Assembly (NCBI RefSeq): GCF_900130065.1
Contig: NZ_FQXV01000001.1
Location: 154,572 to 218,571 of the forward strand
DNA: 64,000 nucleotides
Source: Sporobacter termitidis DSM 10068
Lineage (GTDB): Bacteria > Bacillota > Clostridia > Oscillospirales > Oscillospiraceae
Reading direction: 5' to 3'
Below the pieces are notes generated by a model. It was not told the origin of the DNA. It ran no database searches and was given only the letters and a program-made list of their open reading frames with translations. Below, piece by piece: positions 50,782-59,092 of this stretch. Positions within the stretch are counted from its first letter, which is position 1; each line of letters starts with the position of its first letter. The translations under genes were made by a program, and so were the position numbers.

Positions 50782-51267
50782 ATGAAGCAGTTTATTGAAG
50801 CCGGGAAAATCGTGAACACCCACGGCGTGCGCGGCGAGGTTAAAATACAGCCTTGGGCCGATTCGCCGGAATTCCTGTGCGGCTTCAAAACGCTGTATAT
50901 CGACGACAGGCCGGTAAAGATTCTGTCCGCGAAGGCTCACAAGACAAATGTTATCGCGCTGCTGGAGGGCGTCGTCGGTGTGGACGACGCCATTCGCCTC
51001 AAGAACAAGACCGTCTCCATCAACAGGGATGACGCGGCTCTTGAGGACGGCGCGCATTTTATCACCGATCTCATCGGGCTTGCCGCCGTGGATGAGGACA
51101 CCGGCCGGACGCTCGGCACGATCACGGACATCCTTCCGCTGACGCCGAACAATGTCTATGTCATCACGGGTACGCGGGAAATTCTCGTCCCGGCCGTCCC
51201 GGAGTTTGTAAAGCACATCGACACCGGCGCGGGCCGCGTAACGTTCAGACTGATCGAGGGCATGTAA
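50782..51267 (+). CDS. rimM: Ribosome maturation factor RimM
   Basis: A 161-aa protein helping 30S assembly near S19. The N-terminal RimM domain has EAGKIVNTHGVRGEVKIQPW, and the C-terminal PRC-barrel has LIGLAAVDEDTGRTLGTITD. trmD starts at its stop codon with a 1-bp overlap. It is in the conserved block. Confidence 0.95.
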   Translation: MKQFIEAGKIVNTHGVRGEVKIQPWADSPEFLCGFKTLYIDDRPVKILSAKAHKTNVIALLEGVVGVDDAIRLKNKTVSINRDDAALEDGAHFITDLIGLAAVDEDTGRTLGTITDILPLTPNNVYVITGTREILVPAVPEFVKHIDTGAGRVTFRLIEGM

Positions 51268-52016
51268 TGAGGATCGATATCATGACGCTCTTTCCCGACA
51301 CGGTCGGGGACATGCTCTCGGAGAGCATCCTGGGCCGCGGGCAGGAGCGCGGCTATATCCGGATCGAATGTCACCAGATCCGCGATTATACGACAAACAA
51401 ACAGAACCAGGTCGATGACTACCCCTATGGCGGCGGCCGCGGCTGTGTGATGATGGCGCAGCCGCTTTTTGACTGTTGGAAGCATATCTGCGATGAGGCG
51501 GGGCACCGCGTCCACACGATTTACATGTCGCCCTGCGGCAAGGTCTTCCGGCAGTCGGACGCCGTGCGGTTGAAAAACGACTACGACCGGCTCATTCTTG
51601 TCTGCGGCCATTACGAGGGCGTGGACGAACGCTTTCTCGACGCGTGCGTCGACGAGGAAATCTCACTGGGTGATTTTGTCCTGACCGGCGGCGAAATCCC
51701 GGCTCTCGCCGTCGCCGACGCGGTATGCCGCCTCGTTCCCGGCGTCCTCCCCGACGAGGAATGCTTTCAAAACGAGAGCCACTGGGACGGGCTGCTGGAA
51801 TACCCGCAGTACACACGGCCGGAGGTCTGGAACGACCGCCGCGTCCCCGAAATCCTCCTATCAGGCCACCACGAGAATATCAAACGCTGGCGGCGCAAGC
51901 AGTCCATATTGCGGACAAAACGCCGCCGCCCCGATATGTTCGGCAAGCTGGAGCTTTCCGATAAAAAAGATGCGAAAATACTCAAGGAAATCGAGTCTGA
52001 GCAGGACCAGGATTAA
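51267..52016 (+). CDS. trmD: tRNA (guanosine(37)-N1)-methyltransferase TrmD
   Basis: A knotted SPOUT enzyme that methylates G37 of tRNAs to keep the reading frame. DIMTLFPDTVGDMLSESILG at the start and DYPYGGGRGCVMM, then GHYEGVDERFLD and LTGGEIPALAVADAV in the SAM-knot are typical. At 249 aa it has the usual length. The gene overlaps rimM by 1 bp. In most Firmicutes rplS follows; here a terminator and an opposite-strand gene follow instead. Confidence 0.97.
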   Translation: MRIDIMTLFPDTVGDMLSESILGRGQERGYIRIECHQIRDYTTNKQNQVDDYPYGGGRGCVMMAQPLFDCWKHICDEAGHRVHTIYMSPCGKVFRQSDAVRLKNDYDRLILVCGHYEGVDERFLDACVDEEISLGDFVLTGGEIPALAVADAVCRLVPGVLPDEECFQNESHWDGLLEYPQYTRPEVWNDRRVPEILLSGHHENIKRWRRKQSILRTKRRRPDMFGKLELSDKKDAKILKEIESEQDQD

Positions 52017-52030
52017 ACTGAACGGATATA

Positions 52031-52064
52031 AAAACGGCTGCGGAGAAATTTCCACAGCCGTTTG
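52031..52064. terminator. Terminator between trmD and the HPr-like gene
   Basis: AAAACGGCTGCGGA and a complementary TCCACAGCCGTTT (one mismatch) around a short loop, serving both convergent genes. Confidence 0.7.
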
Positions 52065-52074
52065 GTTTATGTTA

Positions 52075-52302
52075 TTAGACCAGGAACTGTTCGATATCCT
52101 TCTCGAAATGCTTCGTGTCTTGGTCATCGTCGATGACGAGCTTCAGGTCTGTTTCAATAGTTAGGAGCATGAGGCCGAGCAGGGATTTCGCGTCGGCATA
52201 GCCGGATTTCCCGTGCACCCAGATGTCAAAGGGGTATTTTTCAGCGATTTTATTCAGCTTCTGAGCATCTTCAGACGTTGGAATCTTGATATTAAAAGTC
52301 AT
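52075..52302 (-). CDS. HPr-like protein lacking the phospho-histidine motif
   Basis: A 75-aa protein with the HPr fold: the Ser-46 loop is visible as AKSLLGLMLL and the C-terminal helix as DTKHFEKDIEQFL. The usual GLHARPA active site near residue 15 is replaced by SEDAQKLNKIAEK and has no histidine. It can therefore not carry phosphate from enzyme I, but the serine site may be kept. The paralogue class resembles regulatory HPr (Crh-like) proteins. The RBS is GAAAGGGGATATTAAAATG. It is a single gene with its own terminator. Confidence 0.8.
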   Translation of the reverse strand: MTFNIKIPTSEDAQKLNKIAEKYPFDIWVHGKSGYADAKSLLGLMLLTIETDLKLVIDDDQDTKHFEKDIEQFLV

Positions 52303-52448
52303 TTTAATATCCCCTTTCTTACATTGATTGTTTTGTTCCTAAAAAAGACCGGATACCATACCGTGATAATACAGCATAAATTCGACGCCGTCAAGCGTTT
52401 TTCTGCCATAATATGGCATTTATACAGGGATTTTTCTATGTCCGCCGG

Positions 52449-53885
52449 CTAGACCTTCAGCTCTGCTCCGGTGCCCAATTCCGCGCTGTCCAGCGCGCTC
52501 AGGCGGGGCCTGACGACGTCCCGGAGGAATTCGTCCACCTGCTCCGGCGCCCGGCCGATATAGCCGGCCGGATCGAGCTCTGATCTGATCTCCGACTCCG
52601 TCAGGCCGAACAGCGGATCGCCGGCAATGCGGGCAATCAGGTCATTCGGCAAGCCCAATTCCTTGACGGCGTTGCCTGCAGCCACGGAATGGACGCGGAT
52701 GGCCTCGTGGAGCTCCTGCCTGTTCCCGCCCTTTTTGACGGCCTTCATCATGATATTCTCCGTGGCCATAAACGGCAGCTCGTCCTGGATATGCCTGTCT
52801 ATGACCTTCGGGTAGACCTTGATGCCGGCGGCCACGTTCAGGTAGATGTTCAAAATCGCGTCGACGGCCAGAAATGCTTCCGGCACCGAGATGCGCTTGT
52901 TGGCCGAGTCGTCCAGCGTTCGCTCGAACCACTGGTTATAGGTGGTCAGCGCCGCGTTCTGCGCGTCGGTGATGACATACCGGGCCAGAGAGCATATCCG
53001 CTCGCAGCGCATGGGGTTTCTCTTGTACGGCATGGCGGACGAGCCGATCTGTTTGCCCTCAAACGGCTCCTCCAGCTCCTTCAAATGGCTCAAAAGGCGC
53101 ATGTCGGTGGCAAACTTGGCGGCGCTCTGGGCGATGCCGGACAGGGTATTCAGCACGCCCGCGTCCATTTTGCGGGAATACGTCTGGCCGGAAACGGGCA
53201 CGACGCCGTCAAAGCCCATCTCGCGGGCGATGCGCGCCTCCATCTTCTTTATTTTTTCATGATCGCCGTCAAAGAGCTCCATAAAGCTGGCCTGCGTCCC
53301 CGTGGTCCCCTTGGAGCCCAGCAGCTTCAAAGAGGTAATGCGAAACTCGAGCTCGTCCAGGTCCATTATGAGCTCATTGAGCCAAAGGGCGGCGCGTTTG
53401 CCCACCGTCGTCAGCTGTGCCGGCTGGAAATGCGTGAACCCCAGCGTTGGCAGCGCCTTGTATTTATCCGCGAAGTCCGACAGCCGCGCGATGACGCGCA
53501 AAAGCTTTGTCCGGATAAGCTGCAGCCCCTCGCGCATGAGGATAACGTCCGTGTTGTCGCCCACGTAGCAGCTGGTGGCGCCCAGATGAATGATCGGGAA
53601 CGACAGCGGGCAGACCTTGCCGAAGGCATGGACATGTGCCATCACGTCATGCCGCAGCTCCTTTTCCATCCTGGCGGCGTACGCATAGTCGATATCGTAA
53701 AGATGCGCTTCCATCTCGGAAATCTGCGCGTCGGTGATATTGAGGCCCAGCTCCTTCTCGGCCCGCGCCAGCGCCACCCACAGCTTGCGCCAGGTGGAAA
53801 ATTTTTTGTCGGCCGAGAAGAGATACAGCATCTCGTCGCTGGCATAACGGGATGAAAGCGGGCTTTCATAGGTGTTGGTCGGCAT
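52449..53885 (-). CDS. purB: Adenylosuccinate lyase
   Basis: PurB acts twice in purine synthesis, releasing fumarate from SAICAR and adenylosuccinate. The lyase signature GSSAMPYKRNP (about residue 290) is present, as are LGATSCYVGDNTD and LGFTHFQPAQ. I start at ATG 53885 (478 aa), with AAAGGA 9 nt upstream; a GTG two codons earlier is less well placed. It belongs to the longer, human-like PurB group. It has its own promoter, embedded at the end of the upstream nifS-like gene. Confidence 0.95.
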   Translation of the reverse strand: MPTNTYESPLSSRYASDEMLYLFSADKKFSTWRKLWVALARAEKELGLNITDAQISEMEAHLYDIDYAYAARMEKELRHDVMAHVHAFGKVCPLSFPIIHLGATSCYVGDNTDVILMREGLQLIRTKLLRVIARLSDFADKYKALPTLGFTHFQPAQLTTVGKRAALWLNELIMDLDELEFRITSLKLLGSKGTTGTQASFMELFDGDHEKIKKMEARIAREMGFDGVVPVSGQTYSRKMDAGVLNTLSGIAQSAAKFATDMRLLSHLKELEEPFEGKQIGSSAMPYKRNPMRCERICSLARYVITDAQNAALTTYNQWFERTLDDSANKRISVPEAFLAVDAILNIYLNVAAGIKVYPKVIDRHIQDELPFMATENIMMKAVKKGGNRQELHEAIRVHSVAAGNAVKELGLPNDLIARIAGDPLFGLTESEIRSELDPAGYIGRAPEQVDEFLRDVVRPRLSALDSAELGTGAELKV

Positions 53886-53954
53886 ATGCACAGTCCTTTC
53901 AAAGCATTCGGCGTGAAATACTCACGCCGAAACAATCTGCAATATTTCGCTTCT

Positions 53955-53982
53955 ATTATACACGATTTTCAGTCGCCGTCAA
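53955..53982 (-). promoter_or_regulatory. Promoter of purB
   Basis: TTGACG (53982-53977), a 16-bp spacer and a perfect TATAAT (53960-53955) on the minus strand, overlapping the last codons of the desulfurase gene. The 70-nt leader shows no obvious PurR box. Confidence 0.65.
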
Positions 53983-55150
53983 AATCCAGATCCCGCGCGG
54001 TAAACTTGATGGTCTTCGCCTTTTCGAGTATAAAGGGCAGCTGCGCCAGAATATAGGTCACGTCGTCCGACGTGTTATTTTCGCTGAGTGAAAACCGGAT
54101 GGCCGCCGAGGCCGAGGTACCGTCATAGCCGGCCGCTTTCAAAACGCGGGAGGGCTCGCCGGAACCGGCGCTGCAGGCACTGCCGGAGCTTACGCAAATA
54201 CCGGCCTCATTCAGCAGCGAGACGAGCACCTCGCCCTCTACACCGCTAAAGACGAAAGACGCCAGGCCCGGCAGCCTGTGCACCGGATCGCCCGTCAGCT
54301 CTGCCTGCGGCAGCTGCAGCACACCGCTGATCAGCCGGTCCCTCAGTATCGCGATCTTTTGGGCGTTTTCGCCCATGTGGAGCACTGCGTCCTCCAGGGC
54401 GGCCGCCATACCGACGGCGCCGGGCACATTAGAGGTCCCGGAGCGCCTCCCCTTTTCCTGACCGCCGCCGATGATCATCGGCGGGACGACGGTCCTCAGG
54501 TTGACATACAGCGCGCCCACGCCCTTCGGCCCGCCGAATTTATGGCCCGAGACCGACAGCATATCCACGCCCAGCCCGACGGCGTCCACCGGTATATGCC
54601 CGGCGGCCTGGACGGCGTCGGTGTGAAACAATACCCCGCGCTTTCTGGCGACGGCGCAGAGCTCCCGGATGGGAAGAATTGTCCCGATCTCATTGTTGGC
54701 CATCATGATGCTCACAAGAACCGTATTGTCACGGATGGCGTCTTCCAGCTGCTCGGGCGTGACATGCCCTTCCCTGTCCACCGGCAGGAACGTGATGTCG
54801 AACCCCTTTTTCTCCATTTCCTTGGCCGTCCTGTACACGGCGCTATGCTCGATTTCTGTGATAACGATGTGGCTGCCCTTCTTTTTACGCAGCTCTGCGG
54901 CGGCATAAAGCGCCCAGTTGTCCGATTCCGTACCGCCGGAGGTAAAGTATATCTCGTTGACCCTGGCGCCGAGGGCGCGGGCAACGGTGCTTCTGGCTTC
55001 CTCCAGGCCGCGCTTGGCCTCCGTCCCGAAGCTGTGTGTGGCCGACGGATTGCCATAGCACTCTTTGAAATAGGGCAGCATCGCGCTCAGCGCCGCGTCG
55101 GAAACGGCCGTCGTCGCGGCGTTGTCGGCATAGATTCTTCTTTCGGCCAT
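53969..55150 (-). CDS. nifS: Cysteine desulfurase (NifS/IscS group)
   Basis: A 393-aa PLP enzyme that removes sulfur from cysteine for iron-sulfur clusters or tRNA thiolation. The PLP lysine lies in SVSGHKFGGPKG and the persulfide Cys in SSGSACSAGSGEPS, about residue 325, of the IscS/NifS type. N-terminal YADNAATTAVSDAAL is typical. AGGGAG precedes the ATG. No IscU gene follows, so its partner lies elsewhere. It might serve tRNA modification. Confidence 0.93.
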   Translation of the reverse strand: MAERRIYADNAATTAVSDAALSAMLPYFKECYGNPSATHSFGTEAKRGLEEARSTVARALGARVNEIYFTSGGTESDNWALYAAAELRKKKGSHIVITEIEHSAVYRTAKEMEKKGFDITFLPVDREGHVTPEQLEDAIRDNTVLVSIMMANNEIGTILPIRELCAVARKRGVLFHTDAVQAAGHIPVDAVGLGVDMLSVSGHKFGGPKGVGALYVNLRTVVPPMIIGGGQEKGRRSGTSNVPGAVGMAAALEDAVLHMGENAQKIAILRDRLISGVLQLPQAELTGDPVHRLPGLASFVFSGVEGEVLVSLLNEAGICVSSGSACSAGSGEPSRVLKAAGYDGTSASAAIRFSLSENNTSDDVTYILAQLPFILEKAKTIKFTARDLDFDGD

Positions 55151-55183
55151 ATAAATCTCCCTGATTTCGATTCAAGTATCGAA

Positions 55184-55244
55184 GGGCGAACGTAGTTCGC
55201 CCCTACGGGACATACCATCGTAGGGGCGATCTGTGATCGCCCAT
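55184..55244. repeat. Head-to-head pair of GTAGGGGCG palindromes with different cores
   Basis: Two units face each other: GGGCGAACGTAGTTCGCCCC at the left and the GTAGGGGCGATCTGTGATCGCCC unit at the right. They share ends and spacing, but their cores are unrelated (AACGTAGTT and ATCTGTGAT), although each is itself palindromic. The element separates the desulfurase from the aminotransferase. Confidence 0.8.
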
Positions 55245-55259
55245 CGTCTGATATACAAT

Positions 55260-56450
55260 TCAGCTCTTCAGGAATTTCTCCAGCCGGTCCATGCCTTCCT
55301 TGATGTTCTCCATGGATGTGGCGTAGGTAAAGCGGACAAAGTCCGGCGCGCCGAAGCCGACACAGGATACGGCGGCCACCAGCCCCTTTTCCAGGAAAGC
55401 CAGCGAGAAATCGTCCCCGTTATTGATGACGCGGCCGCCCAGCGTTTTCCCCTTCAGCTTTGAGATGTTCAGCATGATGTAAAACGCGCCCTCCGGGCTC
55501 AGACAGCTGACGCCCTCCATGGCGTTCACGCGCCCCACGATATAGTCGCGCCGCTCCTGAAAGACGTCGCGCATATGGTCCACGGTGTCCTGCGGCCCGT
55601 TTAAAGCCTCCAGCGCGGCGTACTGGGAAATGGTGCTGGGCGCGCTGGTGGAATGGCTGAGGTAGTTGGCCATTACCGTAGCGATTTCCTTGCTCGAGGC
55701 TGTAAAGCCGATGCGCCAGCCCGTCATGGCGTAAGACTTGGAGACGCCGTTGACAATAATCGTGCGTTCCTTCACCGCCTCGCCGAGAGCCGCTACGCTG
55801 ACAAACTCTCCGTTGTCGTATACGAGCCTGTAGTAGATTTCATCCGAAATTATGTATAAGTCATGCCTGACACAGACGTCCGCCAGCGACCTGAGCTCCT
55901 CCCTGTTGTACAGCATGCCTGTCGGGTTGGAGGGATTGTTGAGGATAAAGAGCTTCGTTTTATCGGTGACCGCCTTCTCCAGCTGGGCGGCCGTGATCTT
56001 GAAGCCCGCCTTTTCGTCGGCGTAAACGACGACGGGGACGCCGCCGGCCATTTTGATGGCTTCCGTGTAGGTGACCCAGTAGGGCGCCGGGACAATGACC
56101 TCGTCTCCGGGATTGATGAGCGCCATCAGCGCGGCAAAGATATTGTGCTTGGCGCCGCTGGCAATGACGATCTGGTTCTCGGCGTAGTCAACGCCGCAGT
56201 CGGCCTTCAGGCGCTGGGCGGCGGCTTTTCGGAGCGGCACCAAGCCCGCCGCCGGCGTATACTTTGTCTCCCCCGATCGGATGGCCTTGATGGCCGCCTC
56301 TTTGATATTCTCCGGCGTATCGAAATCAGGCTCCCCGGTGCCGAAACCGATGACGTCCAGCCCGTCGGCTTTCATTTGCTTGGCCAGGGCGTCGACGGCC
56401 AGCGTCGTCGACGCCTGCACCTGCGACGCGACCTTAGATAGTTCCTTCAT
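55260..56450 (-). CDS. PLP-dependent aminotransferase (aspartate/aromatic, class I)
   Basis: A 396-aa fold-I enzyme of the AspC/AraT group. The PLP-lysine is in VNGVSKSYAMTGWRIGF; the N-terminal FGTGEPDFDTPENI and NNPSNPTGML are typical of the I-gamma class. It exchanges amino groups between 2-oxoglutarate and an amino acid, probably aspartate and aromatic amino acids. It lies 260 bp upstream of nifS and just downstream of the ACT-paaK-ior run, which makes a role in aromatic amino acid breakdown attractive. AAGGAG precedes the ATG. Confidence 0.9.
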   Translation of the reverse strand: MKELSKVASQVQASTTLAVDALAKQMKADGLDVIGFGTGEPDFDTPENIKEAAIKAIRSGETKYTPAAGLVPLRKAAAQRLKADCGVDYAENQIVIASGAKHNIFAALMALINPGDEVIVPAPYWVTYTEAIKMAGGVPVVVYADEKAGFKITAAQLEKAVTDKTKLFILNNPSNPTGMLYNREELRSLADVCVRHDLYIISDEIYYRLVYDNGEFVSVAALGEAVKERTIIVNGVSKSYAMTGWRIGFTASSKEIATVMANYLSHSTSAPSTISQYAALEALNGPQDTVDHMRDVFQERRDYIVGRVNAMEGVSCLSPEGAFYIMLNISKLKGKTLGGRVINNGDDFSLAFLEKGLVAAVSCVGFGAPDFVRFTYATSMENIKEGMDRLEKFLKS

Positions 56451-56643
56451 TCATCATTCTCCTTATTCAAACGCCGGTATTGCCGCCGGTTTTTGTTTAC
56501 TATGACGTGGATGGCGATTTTAAATTATTATATTTCAAATCCTGCAAAAATGCAAGCATAGCAAGGTGAAAAAGAGAAATTTTGCATCATGCGCTTTTCC
56601 GCCATTCATATAAGCGTCATAATAAGGCGCCCTTGGATAACAA

Positions 56644-56675
56644 TGACAGCACCGGAGTTTTTCTCGGTGCTGTCA
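56644..56675 (-). terminator. Hairpin downstream of the ACT protein
   Basis: A perfect 11-bp stem (56644-56654 with 56665-56675) around a 10-nt loop, 35 nt after the ACT gene stop. The T-run is short, so termination is likely but not certain. Confidence 0.6.
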
Positions 56676-56710
56676 CGGAGCAATATTGTGTTGGCAAGTC
56701 TCCGGCCCGT

Positions 56711-57142
56711 TTACATGTCGTACAGCTCGCCGCTTGAAAGGAGCCTGACGCCGCTCTTCGTAAGGACGCCGATGGCCTTGTCGTTGTCCTCCACACGGAC
56801 GATGACATAGGCGCCGCCCTTTTCATGGGTGATAAAGGCGTAGACATACTCAATGCTGATGCCGGCGTCCGACAGAAGCCTCAGGATTTTGGCGAGGCTG
56901 CCCGGCGTATCCGAGACGGCCACCGCAATGACCTGCGTGACCGACGTGACGCAGTCCGCGTCGCGCAGGACCGCCAGCGCCTCCTGCGGCTTGTCGACGA
57001 TCAGCCGGAGTATACCGAAATCCGACGTGTCCGCGATCGACATGGCGCGCATATCGATGCCCTTGGCGCCCAGCGCTTCGATCACCTCGACCAGCCTGCC
57101 GGGCTTGTTTTCCACAAAAACGGAAATCTGATCAATCGTCAT
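56711..57142 (-). CDS. Tandem ACT-domain protein
   Basis: A 143-aa protein of two ACT domains (about 4-70 and 72-140): QISVFVENKPGRLVEVIEAL and VTQVIAVAVSDTPGSLAKIL carry the glycine-containing ligand loops. ACT domains bind amino acids to regulate enzymes. In Clostridia it is regularly encoded next to paaK and iorAB, probably sensing aromatic or branched-chain amino acids. The start at 57142 follows GGGGG. It is the last gene of the module. Confidence 0.88.
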   Translation of the reverse strand: MTIDQISVFVENKPGRLVEVIEALGAKGIDMRAMSIADTSDFGILRLIVDKPQEALAVLRDADCVTSVTQVIAVAVSDTPGSLAKILRLLSDAGISIEYVYAFITHEKGGAYVIVRVEDNDKAIGVLTKSGVRLLSSGELYDM

Positions 57143-57187
57143 GAATTTACCCCCGATCATAAATAGAATGTGTGCGGCATTTCCGGG

Positions 57188-58495
57188 CTAGATCTTGCGC
57201 TTGTCGATGACCCGGACGGCCTTGCCCTCGCTGCGGGACATGCTCTTGGGCGCTTTCAGCGTCACCTTGGCGGCAATGCCCAGCATGTTCTTCAGCTTTT
57301 CCATCAGTTCCTTCTCCCTGCTCTCGATGACCTTGACGGAGTCGGAGAACATCTCGGGATTCATCTCGACGCAGACCTCCAGCGTATCGGAATGATTGAT
57401 CCGGTCGACGATGATCTGGTAGTTGGCGGAAAGTCCATAGGCCAAAAGCACCGTTTCGATCTGGGACGGGAACACGTTGACGCCGCGGATAATGAGCATG
57501 TCGTCGCTGCGGCCCATGGGCTTTGCCATCTTGATAAGCGTTCTGCCGCAGGCGCATTTTTTCCGGCTCAGGATGCAGATATCGCGGGTCCTGTACCGGA
57601 GGAGCGGGAACGCCTCCTTGGAGATGCAGGTGAAGACGAGCTCTCCCTTTTCCCCTTCGGGCAGCACCTCCCCTGTCTCGGGATTAATGATCTCGGGAAT
57701 GAAATGATCCTCATTGACATGCATGCCCGTCTGCTCGGAGCACTCGAAGGAAACGCCGGGGCCGATGATCTCCGTCAGGCCGTAAATATCATACGCCTTG
57801 ATGCCGAGGTTCGCCTCCAGCCGCTCGCGCATTTCCTCGCTCCAGGCTTCCGCGCCGAAGATACCGGCCTTCAGCCTGATCTGGTCACGGAGGCCCATCT
57901 CCTGTATCGTCTCCGCCAGATACTCCGCGTAGGACGGCGTGCAGCAGAGGATGGTGGAGCCCAGATCGGTCATGAACTGGATTTGCCGCTCCGTGTTGCC
58001 CGAGGACATCGGCAGCGTCAGGCACCCTGCCCTCTGGGCGCCGCCGTGGAGACCCATGCCGCCCGTGAACAGGCCATAGCCGTAGCTGACGTGCACCACG
58101 TCGTCCGTCGTGCCGCCGGCCGCGACGATGGCGCGGGCGCAGCAGTCGTCCCAGAGGTTTATATCATTCTGTGTATAAAAGGCCACGACACGCTTGCCCG
58201 TCGTGCCGCTGGTGGAATGGATGCGGACACAGTCGCTGAGCGGCGCGGCCAAAAGGCCGTAGGGATATGCGTCGCGCAGGTCCGACTTTGAAACAAAGGG
58301 CAGCTTGTAAAGATCGTCCACGGATTTGACGTCGCCGGGCGTCACACCCTTGTCGTCCATCAGCTTTTTATAGTACGGCACGTTGTCGTACACGCGCTTT
58401 ACCGTGGCCGCAAGCCGCTCATCCTGAATCTTTCTTATTTCCTCCGGAGATGCGCATTCGATCTCCGGCTGATGGTAATTCTGCAAAAGAATCAT
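57188..58495 (-). CDS. paaK: Phenylacetate-CoA ligase
   Basis: A 435-aa adenylate-forming enzyme: HSTSGTTGKRVVAFYT carries the ATP-binding loop, YGLTEIIGPGVSFEC the adenylation core, and GRSDDMLIIRGVNVFPSQIE the hinge and C-terminal domain. In aromatic fermentation it couples aryl-acetate and CoA, or in reverse makes ATP from aryl-acetyl-CoA. It lies 19 bp after iorB and is followed by an ACT gene, the classic archaeal/clostridial order. Confidence 0.93.
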   Translation of the reverse strand: MILLQNYHQPEIECASPEEIRKIQDERLAATVKRVYDNVPYYKKLMDDKGVTPGDVKSVDDLYKLPFVSKSDLRDAYPYGLLAAPLSDCVRIHSTSGTTGKRVVAFYTQNDINLWDDCCARAIVAAGGTTDDVVHVSYGYGLFTGGMGLHGGAQRAGCLTLPMSSGNTERQIQFMTDLGSTILCCTPSYAEYLAETIQEMGLRDQIRLKAGIFGAEAWSEEMRERLEANLGIKAYDIYGLTEIIGPGVSFECSEQTGMHVNEDHFIPEIINPETGEVLPEGEKGELVFTCISKEAFPLLRYRTRDICILSRKKCACGRTLIKMAKPMGRSDDMLIIRGVNVFPSQIETVLLAYGLSANYQIIVDRINHSDTLEVCVEMNPEMFSDSVKVIESREKELMEKLKNMLGIAAKVTLKAPKSMSRSEGKAVRVIDKRKI

Positions 58496-58513
58496 TCCTT
58501 TCTTAAAGGCTTC

Positions 58514-59092
58514 CTATCCGGCGCTCCTTCCCAGCTCGAACGCCTTTCTGTTGAGCTCCAGGAATTTTGCCGGGACGCTCTCCTCCACGGCCTTGTTCCA
58601 GACCGATACCGGGAGCGGGAAATATTTCGACAGCCTGCCCATGAGGACGAGATTGACAGCTTTGGACGAGCCGGCCTTTTCGGCCAGCGCCAGTGCGTCA
58701 AACGCATCCACCTTCACATCGGCGGCCTTCATTTTGTCCACGAGGTTTTCAGGGTACGACGCCGCGCCCGTGATGACAGGCATCGGGTCGATCTGCTGGG
58801 TATTGGTGACGATCTGCCCGTCCGGGGCAAGATATTTCACCATGCGCGCCGCCTCTAAAAGCTCGAACGACACGATATAATCAGCTTCGCCCGTGTCGAT
58901 GACGGGAGAGGCAACATTGTCGCCGTACCGGACATAGGTGACGACGGACCCGCCGCGCTGACTCATGCCGTGCACCTCGCTGACCTTGACGTCATAGCCC
59001 TCGTTCATCAACAGGCGCCCCAAGAGCTTGCTGGCTAAAAGCGAGCCCTGCCCGCCGACGCCGACGATCATGATGTTCTTCGTCCTCATCAC
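58514..59092 (-). CDS. iorB: Indolepyruvate ferredoxin oxidoreductase, beta subunit
   Basis: A 192-aa gamma/beta-type subunit of the 2-oxoacid:ferredoxin oxidoreductase family: IMIVGVGGQGSLLASKLLG and SEVHGMSQRGGSVVTYVRYG are the usual motifs. Together with IorA it oxidatively decarboxylates aryl pyruvates to aryl-acetyl-CoA and reduces ferredoxin. Its start overlaps iorA by 4 bp (ATGA), so the two are coupled. Confidence 0.95.
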   Translation of the reverse strand: MMRTKNIMIVGVGGQGSLLASKLLGRLLMNEGYDVKVSEVHGMSQRGGSVVTYVRYGDNVASPVIDTGEADYIVSFELLEAARMVKYLAPDGQIVTNTQQIDPMPVITGAASYPENLVDKMKAADVKVDAFDALALAEKAGSSKAVNLVLMGRLSKYFPLPVSVWNKAVEESVPAKFLELNRKAFELGRSAG

